In this document: piece by piece, positions 34,075 through 45,178 of the stretch | Numbering within the stretch: position 1 is the stretch's first letter | Layout of the letters: each line of letters begins with the position of its first letter | Source: Gamsiella multidivaricata | Taxonomy: Eukaryota; Mortierellomycota; Mortierellomycetes; Mortierellales; Mortierellaceae | Length of the DNA stretch: 64,000 nucleotides | Reading direction: 5' to 3' | Assembly: GCF_025024155.1 (NCBI RefSeq) | Contig: NW_026251725.1 | Location: 186,001-250,000 of the forward strand | Notes under the pieces: generated by a model | Told to the model about the DNA's origin: nothing | What the model saw: only the letters and a program-made list of their open reading frames with translations | Database searches by the model: none | Position numbers and translations under genes: made by a program

Positions 34075-35851
34075 AGCTCATGCCATATCTCGCTATCCCC
34101 CTCCCTCCAATCCATTTGAGGATATCGACATCATTGCACAACCACCAAAAAAAAAAAAAAGGCATGGATGCGTAATTGTGTCCATGTGAATATCAAATCC
34201 AAATGCTATTAGCAATGTAGAACGTACCATTGTCCACGTAGCAGGTCCACAGCCAAAGTCGATTACACGTCCATTGTCCGGAATAGGCACATGGATATTC
34301 TTGTCGAGGGCCGCCTTGAAGATATAGTGCTGCATATGAAGTCTACATGGGAGCATCGGAAAATAATAAATATAAAAATAAAAAAAAAGGTGAGCGAGAA
34401 AGTACAACGAATATGAGCTGTTGAGTACGTTCGGCTCCCAAACCAGGGAAAAAAATGGTGGCGCGAAAAGTGGATTCTCCATGCACCAGAAAACATGAAA
34501 AAAAATCAGGGGTACAGACCAATCTCCAGTCATGGCACTATTGCTCTCCCTGCTGTAGCAGCAAGCGCCGACCGACAGGCATGCACAATCGTGCGCTTAC
34601 ACGCAGTAGGCTCATCGCCTCGTGCAGATTCTTTTCATGTTTGTGTGCCTCCGCCTCTTCGTGTATAATAAAAAAAAAAAAAGGCAAGTTACAATACAAC
34701 ATGTAGGGTGTAGAAGAAGGAGAAGGAGAGAAAACTAGGATGCGCCATGGTAGTACATTGTCCGTGATAGTCAACCATTCTTTCTCACCCGAACATGCCG
34801 TCCAAATGCATATCCCACCCTTGTGTGCAAGAACACGAGAGCACGACCATGAGCGATAGCGCGCACATGCCATTGAATGAGCATAGCAAACATAAAGAGG
34901 AGGGAAATGTGTACTACAAGCACATTCGGATAAGAAAAGGAAGAGTGATATTACGCGCACACACGCAGGACAGCACATGGCTGATCTCATACTACAGGAC
35001 AACACGTCGAGTCAAGGAGCTTGCCCCATTCTCTCTCTCTCTTTGTCTCTCTCTCAATGCTACATGCGATGTATTTATTACGTGGACGCGTCATTGCAGG
35101 CAAGAAGGGGAAAAGATGCCAGCAAGAGGAAACCACATGATAGATAAAGAGAGGAAAGATAAAAAAAAAGGCTTGCCTGCATCGCGCGATACCGATTATG
35201 GATGCGATGATGATGAAGGGAAACTTCGGGAAGGGAAGATGGCGGAAGATTGAGATTCTATGACCAGGAGTGCGTCCCCACCGTTTTTTGTTGTTTTTTT
35301 TACTCCAGTGGATGCCAACCCCCCTCTTTGTCTTTATCCCGCACTAATCCAATATTTCACACATGCGCCTGAATGAATTACAACCTGTTTGTAACATAGC
35401 CTGCGCGTTTTTTCTTGCGTGTGTTTGTTTATGTTTACCTGTCAACTTCCTGGGAGTCATTTGGCAACATGTAGAGGCTGGATGTGTTGTGGTAACGGCG
35501 ACCGTTATGCCATTTGAACTCATCCTCGCCCTCCTCCTGATGACTTGGCAGCTGCTGCGAAGGGTGGTGATGGCTGTGGCTGTGGGAGGCGGAGCCATGA
35601 CTCGAGCTGGACTCAGTCCTATTGGAGGAGCGTCTCCTGCTCAATGCCTTCTGGAGCGACGAGGAATGGCTGCCGTTGCCGTGGGTGGATGGATGTGGTG
35701 AGGAACTGCTTGGCTGACGATCGAGTGCGATGCCACTGTTATTGCGCGAAGAGTATTTGCTATTATTGCTGCCACTGTAGGTCTGATGTTGGCCTGAACT
35801 TCCTGCGGAAGAATCCTTGGATGTACGCGATGACGAGTGTGATGTTCCCAT
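32689..35851 (-). CDS. SAM-dependent class I methyltransferase
   Basis: Three exons, 35439-35851, 34228-34342 and 32689-33315, with matching phases (2, then 0), encode 384 residues. Residues 1-120 are disordered, rich in Ser, His and Gln. They lead into GRRYHNTSSLYMLPND, a lead-in typical of large fungal methyltransferase families. Motif I is VIDFGCGPATWTMDMA (164-179), spliced across the second intron, followed by NFVGVDIS as the acidic end of strand 2. FDVVFQRNVTCGF and EAYRVLKPGGYYECVE are the post-motif elements. This places it in the LaeA/TAM-like Methyltransf_25 type; the substrate is unknown. The introns are 1096 and 912 bp, far longer than elsewhere in the window, and hold microsatellites and homopolymers. 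Confidence 0.88.
33651..33712. repeat. (TTG)n microsatellite in methyltransferase intron
   Basis: About 20 TTG units with a few interruptions, inside the second intron of the methyltransferase gene. In the transcript this is CAA/CAG-rich. Confidence 0.95.
34043..34072. repeat. A-run of 30 in intron
   Basis: The longest homopolymer in the window. It lies in the second methyltransferase intron and would be a U30 polypyrimidine run in the transcript. Confidence 0.95.
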
Positions 35852-36004
35852 GGTTTATATTATGGATTGTGGCCGAGTGAATTAAGATATAGTAAATGGA
35901 CAGGTAGAGAGGTAGGTAGGTAGAAAGATAGAAAGATAGATAAAGAAGTAGAAAGATATACGAGTGAGAGATTGATTGTATGTATATGTGTGTGTATGTG
36001 AAAT

Positions 36005-36006
<2 letters not shown>

Positions 36007-36044
<38 letters not shown>
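36007..36044. repeat. (GT)n microsatellite
   Basis: About 19 uninterrupted GT units upstream of the methyltransferase start. Confidence 0.95.
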
Positions 36045-36047
<3 letters not shown>

Positions 36048-36748
36048 ATACGTGTCAAGTGGTGCAGTGGAGTATGCGGTCTGAGTGTGCAGTCTTGTGT
36101 GCAGTCTTTAGTGCGAAATAGTGGAGTGCTGAGGAAGTGGGATGAGAGATGGCAGAGATTCAATCCCAGGAAAAGAGAAGGAGATGCAGTTTCGAATGAG
36201 GGGAAAGAGAAGAAGAGGAAGAAAGGAGGGAGAGAGAGAGTGAGAGAGAGAGAGTGAGAGAGAGAAAGAGTGATAGAGTGAGAGAGTGAGAGAGAGGGAA
36301 GTAAAAGAAAGTGGGGATTGGGTGAGCGGGGTGGGGGAAGAGGAGGAAACAGGCGAGTGAGTGAGCAGAACGAGCGAACAGAATAAGAAATAGGAACAAG
36401 GTTAACAGCAACGGCAACAACAACAAATACCGAACAGTCAAGTAGCTTCAGTTACTCAAGCGAGCGAATGAATGGGATGGGGTAAAGAAAAGAAGGACGC
36501 GATGTTTGTAACAGGCAATCGCTTCCCTGTTTACAACTGGGAGAGAGGGAAACTGGGAGGGAAAAAAAGGCGAGAGGGATGTTTAGGGATTTATATAAGA
36601 AATAAAGTAGTGGATGGGGTGTCCGTCTGTCTGCAGACAGATGCAGAAAGAAAGAGAGAAGGAGACAGAGCAGAATGTATTGTGTATGGTGTGTGGCAGC
36701 GAGTGGAAGAGGGCCTGAGAGGGAAAGGGGGAAGAGAGCGAGAGCGAA

Positions 36749-36749
36749 G

Positions 36750-36792
<43 letters not shown>

Positions 36793-36808
36793 TGAGGGTG
36801 AGGGTGAA
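36749..36808. repeat. (GTGAGA)n minisatellite
   Basis: Ten hexamer units, shifting from GTGAGA to GTGAGG near the right end, within a purine-rich tract. Confidence 0.9.
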
Positions 36809-39800
36809 CGAAGGGGCAAAGGAGGAGGAGGGGAGGGGAAGGGGAAGAGAATAAGAGAATAAGAGACGGCAAGAGAAAGAGAGAGAGAGTGCAAGAGACA
36901 GAAAGAGAGTGAGAGGAAGAGAGAGAGAGTGAAAGCGACGTGTTGATTGGCCTTGCTTGGATTTGAAAAGCGCGCGAAGAGAGGGGAAAAAAGAGAAGCA
37001 GCATTGTGGCATGAAACCGTCTATTCTGAACGAAAACCCACCGAATATATAATAATAATAATAATAATAACAATAATGGCAGTGGCAATGGTAGTGGTAA
37101 AGTAGTAATAGTAGTAATAATTATATGGTAGCATCAATAATAACAATGATAGTGATAATGAAAGAGAGCTCCTCCCCTCATCACTCTCGACAATGAGGAC
37201 CGATGGAGACATGCAGCATCGCTCATCAGCCTGGTTCGACCTCATCACCATCCACGCGAAAAAAGGGCAAAGGCGAGAGGAATATATACGACTGAATACT
37301 TTACTTTTATGGAAATGATATCGATGGAAGAGTGCAGACAAAACAAAAACTCATTCGCCCTCTGAGATACAAATATGCACATCACCATCGACAAGGACAG
37401 GAAGAGCTGCAGTAAAACATGGGCATGCTAGGTACCGTCAGTGGACTATGGACCATGGTACACGGCACGCCATGCCATCGTCAAGCACGATGCACTCATA
37501 CATGTCAAGGACATGCCAAGTTACACGCATCCGTCAAAAATGAACTGTTTGATGGACAGTATGCATGCATCGCTCTCTTCTCGCTTCTCACAATATTTTG
37601 TCCACTTATTTTTTCTCTTCATCGTCGCTCTCGCTTTGCTTGTGCTTTTCTGGCTCTCAACACTCAAACGTGCAAAAAATAATGCACAAATCGATCCTCA
37701 TTCAGCTCAGTAGGCAACCTACAACAGGCCGCTCTCGTCTCTTCGCTCTTGTTAGCTCTTATATTTTTCTCCCTCCCATCTGCTGCTCAGCTCAGCTCTG
37801 TGCTGCTTTTTATGGATCTACTGCTGCTGTTGTGTATTTGTGTGTATTATTTTGGCGGTAAATGGAGCAATACTTGAGAGTAATGAAACAAAGATGCATA
37901 GATTTCTCCAGTAGAGCGGTACGAGATTGCGCCAAAAATCAATGGGGAAAATGGGGGTTTGAGGTCGAGGACGACGCGCGCGACTACGCGTTTGAGTTGA
38001 GAGGGACCAGGGAGCAATAGCGTCGAAAAGAGACTACCACCAATGGTTAAAGAACTGCTGATCGCCACATCTGTTTGCGCGGACGGCCGTTGTTGGTGGT
38101 TACTGGTTGCTGGCTGTCGGCTGTTGGCTGCTGGTTGCTGCTGCGTCTATATTTGGGTTTTTGGCCACCAAACAACGGCAGCTTGACATCTGAGGAAAGG
38201 GCGAATCAACGTCCCCCACAATGAGCGCCCGACGAATGAAGCTATTATATTTTTCGTTACGGCTGCGCTCCATTTCTATCCTATCACAAATACACTCCCT
38301 CTTGACTAGACTAGACTAGACTAGACCAGACTACTGTACAACACTGTACCACCAATCTTACCGCGCATTTTCCACATCTATGCATCTATGCAATTAAAAA
38401 AACACGTCCAGAAAGGTATACTGTCATTCTAAAGCCTCTACACCAACATCCCATGATCACCATGGTGTCTCCTGCGCACCACGTTCTATCTCCCTTCTAG
38501 CTATCCCGCTCCTAAATCGTCTATACATGGCTCCATGGCTCTATCTCCTCTTAGCCACGCTACTGCAAGATCAAGACCAGTGCCAGTACCAGAGCCAGGG
38601 CAGGGAACCGCACAGGGACCAGCACCAAGAGAGGTCATGCATTTGCATTTTGCAACGTATGCATCTGCCCCTAATCTATCTATGCCTTACTTTTCAACTT
38701 CAGCTCTTTTTTTCGCGACTTGTCGATCTCTACTTAACTGTCGATTGTCATTTCCTTCCCCTTTCTCCTGGCATTGCGCAATCATCCAGCTCAACTGCCC
38801 AGCATTCCGCACATCGCCCTATCCATCATTTTTTTTTTATTCCCCCATAACCAAACATTACCGATCGCTCCTCTTTCTCCTTCTGCCCTTGAACCCCTAC
38901 TTTCGCGTTTCTTGACTGCCCCTTACCTGCGATTGTTCTTCATTGAGACGTGCGCATCGATTAGAAAATCAATGCCACAAGGGTATTTTACTATCTCTCT
39001 CTCTCTGTCGATACTGTGTCAGGCTGTTGTCAATGCTTCTTGTACCACCTTTTCCTCCCTACCTTGGGGTTCAGCTTATTCTCCGTGCTTAGCATTCGGC
39101 AGTGCATGAAACAATGTACTATTTGAAAAGTAGATTGTATTGGCCACGTAAGTGTGCGTGCTGCGCCCGATGTCTTTCTATAATCGACTAATGTATCTTC
39201 GAAGCTGATATTCCCCCCTCCCCTCCTTGAGTCCCAGACCCCTTTTCCGGCCATAAACATCGGAAGAGAACACGCTTGTCTTTTGATCTTGACTCTCCCG
39301 AGGAGAAACCAATGTCGGATAGTTTAGTTGAGAACTATCTTGGGGAAAAGAAGGACGGCAGCTTACGTGTGCGTTGTATGCGTGTGGATCACAGTCTATC
39401 GTAAATGCACACGTTTAAGGTAACAATCAACTATTAGTGCTGTATAAAATAAAAAAAGGATACACAAAGGACTCCTGAGTTAACGACTTGTTCAGTGTTT
39501 TTTTTTTGTTTTTTTTTACTTGCACATACACAACAACGTCGCTGTTTTGCCCCTAACCTTGTGATCAGTCCATGCAGGTCGTAGGAACTCTTTTTTTTTT
39601 TTTTTTTTTTGGCTCTGCCCAGATGCGTGTATTTTCTTTACGCAATTCAATTGAGGGAGAGGGAGCATACATATTTTATTTGAGCCCTGGTTCTCTTTTT
39701 CCTTTTTCAAGATGGAAAGCAGGGCATGCATGGCCTCGTCGCAATATACCTGGATGACATCCATCCCGTTTTCCGCTAAACCGTTTTATTTTACACAGAC

Positions 39801-40411
39801 ACCAAAGGACAGCTTCATGTTTGAGGAATAAGGTCGGGATGGTTGGTAACACTGCATGCATGTAGGGGTGCGTGCAGATCAGTAGACGATTGGTGCCACC
39901 CAGGAAATAGCCGAATGAAGGGAGAACAAAGGGACCAGGAGGCAATCTTTGTAATAGTAATAATAATAATAATGTGCGATGATGCATACAAAAAAGAAAG
40001 AAAGAAAAAAAAAATGTTTGGTTTGTGTCCCGTACCGTCAAACGCTGCAGTACAAAAAAGTTTGCGACCTTGATGCTCCTCTAGTCTATGCATGGCATGT
40101 CGGTCCCCCTTTTTTTTTTTTTTTTTTTTTCCTTCAAGATGCATGTTAGGATCAGGCATGCTGCAAGAAGATGCAGTCTTTTTTTTTTTTACTATGCTCC
40201 ACAATACACCACACAGACACGCGCCGCTGTGATCCTCCTCTGCAGAGAGTTCTTTGGAATGATGCAGCTTTGTTTGCGTCATGGAGGAATTTGATGATTC
40301 CATGTCCGTGGTCTCGACCTCTCCCACCATCCCTGGAGAGTTTCCCTTCAGCAGGTCCTGGGGACGCGTCGTCCGGGCTTGGCGATGGCTCGATAATTGT
40401 CTAGTTGTTAA

Positions 40412-41194
40412 TTAAACCCCGAGATCGGGGACTTCTTCAAAATCATATTTATTATCTCTCCACTTTATGGTTCATGGCGTCCACCCTCCCCGAGCGTCTT
40501 TCTCTTTTAAAAAGGACATTCTCCTCATTTTTATTTATACTCCTTTGGTACTCACCGAATGGCCACGCGCTTGTTCGTCCCTTTGCAAAATCCTGTGATT
40601 CTTCATCATAAACATCGCTTGGATAGCGGCTACGGTCATCGATAATCCCCTTGGGTGTAAAGTGTCTGATTGCCCATCAACGAATGGCTGGTTTCCCTTT
40701 TACCATCCTTCGTACCTGGAGAGGATAGCATCCCCTGCAGAAGGCGTCTAAAAGTAGTAGTAGTAGAATATATTGTGAAAATAAAGAGATGCTATCCTCA
40801 TGGATCACTTCATCCGTTATTAGTAATGGGATCAAGAGCCAGAGCCCTTTGGTATCCAGCCTCACCATCGCCAATCAAACCCGGTGGATCAAGTCGAAAT
40901 ACGGAAGACAGGAATGTACCGAGCTGAATTAGTATCGTTAGCGTACCGAGGTTGAAATTAACGAACTCTGTCCATTTTTTTCTTTCGGTCAATACCACAG
41001 ATATCTACAAGTCAGGCAGAGTAAGTAACATGGATGTCACTTCAGAAGAACATTCGGCTGAGCGACGTACTGTAAATCAATGAAGTATTTCACTGGGACT
41101 CTTTAATCTTTTAGTCCCATGCTGTGACCTCGAAGTTGAGCTTACCAGGTCCTGTCGTTGCATGCGCATTATGCGGATGAAGAAAGACGAGTCG
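40412..41194 (-). CDS. Possible small-exon gene, 5' end missing, unrecognised
   Basis: Six exon-like blocks chain in phase on the minus strand: 41194-41146, 41069-41041, 41004-40866, 40747-40716, 40592-40556 and 40434-40412 (stop 40412-40414). Donors are GTAAGC, GTGACA, GTGAGG, GTACGA and GTGAGT, each with an AG acceptor. The predicted C-terminus contains a possible membrane helix (TLTILIQLGTFLSSVF) and an AFCRGCYPLQ di-cysteine. It ends DFAKGRTSAWPFEVPDLGV. More open blocks lie upstream (to about 41650) but their phases do not join. I do not recognise the product. Because splice sites are easy to find by chance, this could be spurious or a decayed gene. Confidence 0.33.
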
Positions 41195-43583
41195 CTGTCG
41201 GATTATTTGCAACACATCGACAGATTAAACACTACAAAAATATTATCCTAATCGCCAGGATGTTTGGCGAGCACGTTTTGCGAAACCAGAATGTCAAAAA
41301 CGTGTTGCTCTTTGTTGTTTCTATGCCTTGCAGTTAAGGGTAAATCCAGGCGGCAGCTCGGCATACCTATACCCCACTCTCGATCAGTGGACTCCATGTC
41401 ATATTGTGCGTATTCTTTTATTGTCTGGGGCCTTTTAGTGTTCATGAGCATTAATCTCTAGCTATATCCAGATATGAACCCAGTTCATTCGGCGGCTATT
41501 CCATAAGGCTCTCCTCTCTTCCGCAAGGGAGGCCATTGCAGTGTGTTTACTGTGGACTATGGAGCCGGTATCCGGGTTATAATGTCCCAATTTACGAGCC
41601 TCGTTACCCAAGAACTTAATGATGGGAAAATAATAGTATCCCACACAGAACACCACACCTTATCCGGCCACATTGATGCAGGACAGTTCGTTGTTTCCTC
41701 GCATAGAGAACAATTTTTAGATTGGAAAACGCGAAATGGGCTGTTTATCCAACTTTGGATATTCCTAGTGGTGGCCTTCTACTTGCAAACATGCAACTGT
41801 CTCATTCAGGACACACTCTCTTGTTCATCTCGTCTTTACGCCGATACAGTATCGCTCCGTCAATATGGGTGTGGAATAAGAGAGAAAGAAAAAAAAAGCC
41901 TTTTCCACAGGATAGGTTCATTCAACTCAATCTAAAACTATGTATCCCCGACTAATGGGACGTTTCACAAACGATAGAATCATTTACGACAAGCAAAAGA
42001 TAATATCGTCTAGGAGTGCCTGCTGCATATTACTCACTTTATCACTATTTCATCCAAAGAGCCTGATGATGGGTAATTTTGAATACAATAAATTATAGTG
42101 CACGAGAATAGTGCAGGGTGTGGACTCGTGGTATAGATGTTGAAGCGCATTGGCTGGGAGGCAGAAGCTACACGTTCTCAATCGTCACGGACGTCGTCGT
42201 TTATTTTTTATTTATTTTTTTTAGTTCAGATTTGTAGGCGGTGAACCGTTATTCGTACATCGAGATAAGAGAGAATTTGACGTGTGGTGGTATGGAATCG
42301 TTTACAACAGCGATCCGACCAATGTATCCCCCAGGCTGTATAAACAGCATGAATATTACAAGAGCAAGACGACTGTTTCTGTATTCTATGAGCTCTGATG
42401 CACTTTATCGATGGCTAGATACCTATCCTACGGTAGCAGTTTTACACCTTGTCCTCCTTGAGTAAATTATAATATACCGAAAACAGCTTCAATTGCTCGA
42501 TGTTTGCTGTGCCAGAGAAGATCTTGTTGTTTGGGTACATGCTCAGGGGGGGTTTTTTTTTTGCATTAACTCTATTTTGGTTTATTTTCCAAAAGAGTAC
42601 ATTTCATTTCAGTCTACCGACGAACCTCTGATAATAGGTTTCTCCATCCTAATGCCCTCTCCCTCTTATCGAAGTAGATAATAACACGACACGAGGAGGA
42701 GGAACATGAGCAACCAGATTCAACTCCGTCAACATGAAACGCCGTTCAGAGCCACTGCCCGATGAAAGTAACCGCCATCACCACCATTGCCATTACTACT
42801 AGACTGCCTCAGAACAATAATAAATATGTAGCGATGTCGCGCTACTCGTCATAAGCAAGAGCAGCTCTCACCTGCGGTTGTAAATGTCCGGATTTTTGTT
42901 TTGTTCGTTCCAAGCATACTTCTTTTTTTTTTTTTTTTTTTCCCTACGCCTATGCTCCTACACTACTGTCACTCACGCTCATCGGCTTCTTCCTTTTTTT
43001 GGGGGGAGTTGAGTTGGGCTGGAGCATGCTCATCAAATCTAATTTTGGGTCGCCACGTTTTTTTTTTTTTTTTTTTTTTCGACGAGAGCACGTCGAAAAA
43101 AAAAACTTTCCTGTCGACGACGGCTCCACACACACACTTTCTCAATCTTGAAAGAAAGAGACAAAAAATAATAGCCAGCAACATACATAGCTTTTCAAAG
43201 ATGTCGCGCTGAACTCTCCTCCTTCCACAGTACAACGTCGAGTCTTTTTTTTTTTTTTTATTTCGTCATTAACCTGAAACCGAGAGCCGCGTGTAAGAAA
43301 AAGATGCATGTAAGAAGAGATGCGTCTGCGAGCATTTTTTTTTTTTTTTTTTTTTTTTTTCATATACCACGTTTTTTAATAATTTTTTCTCTTGGGGGAG
43401 GGGAGGGGAGGGGGGTTTTTTTTACGCCCATTCTTCGACAACGTGTGCTTGGAAAAGAGAGATCCGACGAAAAAATCAAGAGAGAAAATGAGAGTACTAA
43501 TAATAATAATAGTAATAAGAAGGACTAATAAAGGAAGCGCAATAGGAATCTGTTTATACAAACAAAGAAGACACCGAACAGGA

Positions 43584-43622
<39 letters not shown>

Positions 43623-44380
43623 GAGCAATCAGAGCACAAACGCGCGTGGTTGGAAGATGTATGTACTTTTCGTGAGCGTCAAAACGAAATAAGGGAAAAA
43701 CCAATCCTTTATGGGCGTGCTCTGAACTCCAGTGAGTCAAAGACCGCCAGACAGATAGACTAGACAGATAGACAGGCAGACAGGATGAACATGCTAAGCA
43801 ATTTTTTTTTTAATTAAACGGCACTATGACGAATGCTAAAGACGCGCGTGCTACATGCATGGTGTTATTGCAATTGAACACAACGTCAATATCTGACACA
43901 TACCCCTACCCTCCTCCCCTTTAATCCTTACCCGCACCCTCCCTCGGATGGCCGTTCCATTTGATTGCAGCAGAGACGCGTCGTGTACAGGGTTACGCGA
44001 CTCAGGGTTGGTTACGCGTGGAAAATTCGAGACCCCGCCCTTCTTTCTTCCTATTTTGGATCATACTTTCAGGGCAACATTCGTGTCCGTGTTTCATGTC
44101 GTCGTCGTACAGTGCGATGCAGTGCAGTGTGCCCCTACCCACCGTCCCAAAAAAAAAAGGGGGGGGAGAGACAAGGCACCGCCTTCCATTGGCTGAATCC
44201 CTAAAGTCCATAACACAAACACGTCAGTGCCTGTGTCTCGTCTCATTATTACTCATCAAACCCACTCCTCTTGCCTGATCGTCTCTACTCCACTCCACTC
44301 CACTCATCACCCCTCTTACCCCTCTCCGCAACCCCTTTACCCCTCCATCCCCCCCCCCCCCCCACCTTTCCCTCCTCAAC
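41195..44380. other. Gene-poor region before glutaredoxin
   Basis: Several frames look protein-like on one strand or the other (41543-41935 plus, 42225-42396 plus, 41462-41656 minus), but none forms a full gene. T runs lie at 42923-42941, 43058-43079 and 43335-43360, and a (CA)n tract at 43587-43620. The last ~100 bp before 44381 is CT- and C-rich (a C run near 44351-44363) and is likely the glutaredoxin leader. Confidence 0.45.
43587..43620. repeat. (CA)n microsatellite
   Basis: About 17 CA units. Confidence 0.95.
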
Positions 44381-44725
44381 ATGGCTTCCCAGATCCCCTC
44401 AACCGTCCGATCCCTCATCCGTTCCTCCATCTCTCAAAACCCAGTCATGATCTTCTCGAAATCCTACTGCCCTTACTGCCTCCGCGTCAAGGACCTCTTC
44501 GATGACATCTCCGTTCCCTACAAAGCTCTCGAGCTCGACGAACACGAACTCGGTACCGAGATCCAACAGGGCCTCAAACAGATCTCGGGCCAGTCGACCG
44601 TCCCCAATGTCTATGTCAAGGGACACCATATCGGCGGATCCGATAATACGCAGGAGGCAAAGGACACGGGAAGACTCAAGGAATTGCTCAATACGGATGT
44701 CTGGGCCAAACTGCCCGAGCCTTGA
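44381..44725 (+). CDS. Dithiol glutaredoxin
   Basis: A single exon encoding 114 residues, the usual size of cytosolic class I glutaredoxins. The active site is CPYC (Cys30-Cys33), preceded by Lys27 in IFSKSYCPYC. The cis-Pro loop reads QSTVPNVYVKG and the glutathione-binding GGSDNTQE follows, all in the expected order. The enzyme reduces protein disulfides and glutathione mixed disulfides using GSH and protects against oxidative stress. Few N-terminal extra residues are present and no clear signal peptide is seen, so a cytosolic location is likely. The start is the first ATG after a C-rich leader. It converges with xanthine dehydrogenase across 453 bp. Confidence 0.95.
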   Translation: MASQIPSTVRSLIRSSISQNPVMIFSKSYCPYCLRVKDLFDDISVPYKALELDEHELGTEIQQGLKQISGQSTVPNVYVKGHHIGGSDNTQEAKDTGRLKELLNTDVWAKLPEP

Positions 44726-45178
44726 AAGAGGGAAGACGTTGTGGAAGGGGATCGAACGAATGCTGCGCCGATGGATCAAGTGGGGAGCTGGATAATGGAC
44801 ACGCCCGCGAATGGACTTCCTCCCCTTCCCCCCTCCCTCCCCTCCCTCCATCAAGGATGAGCTGCCTCTTTCCAAACCACCGCATATCATCCATCGGACC
44901 GACAGCAGTCCCGTCCTTTCCTCATACATTCCTGGAGTATTTCTCCTCCCCGTTCCTGATAAATAAAAAAAAGTGATTCATATTTCCCCGCATTATCCCT
45001 ACATAACCGATTCTGAGCACTGCGATCCCCAACGATCTCATGCTATACATTGCCATTCATACATTATTACCAAACATTATCATTCGTGTATGTATGTACT
45101 GTACAAATCCGAGTCGGTTTTATTTAAAAGAGAATGCAATGGATAAATGAAATAAAGACACCAGAAAAAAAAAATGAA
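44726..45178. other. Shared 3' intergenic region
   Basis: Both flanking genes end here, so the tract should carry two 3' UTRs. I see no other feature apart from short A/T-rich segments, including AATAAA-like text near 44959. Confidence 0.6.

Larger units (their letters stand above)
35852..40411. other. Gene-poor microsatellite-rich region
   Basis: No supportable gene. Frames on both strands are repeat-encoded (Ser/Leu-rich or Arg/Glu-rich) or look random. The first part is the methyltransferase promoter side. The region includes the (GT)n tract at 36007, purine-rich DNA from 36220 to 36960, an AAT-like repeat near 37049, an ACTAG tandem near 38304-38335 and T runs at 39591-39610 and 40110-40130. 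Confidence 0.5.

Noticed and set aside
40417..40430. CCCCGA/TCGGGG short palindrome as a terminator or binding site
   Set aside because: Too short to mean anything in a eukaryotic genome, and it lies in a candidate terminal exon.
41160..41220. Text resembling a retroelement Gag segment (RMKKDESLSDYLQHIDRL)
   Set aside because: Only about 20 residues match by eye and no Gag zinc knuckle or polymerase follows.
41543..41935. 130-codon plus-strand frame with protein-like composition
   Set aside because: No domain and it overlaps an equally plausible minus-strand frame; cannot be called either way.
42110..42190. tRNA-like text with an A-box-like start and a GTTCTCAATC near the 3' side
   Set aside because: The anticodon stem does not pair and the T-loop lacks the GTTCRA consensus; no cloverleaf forms.
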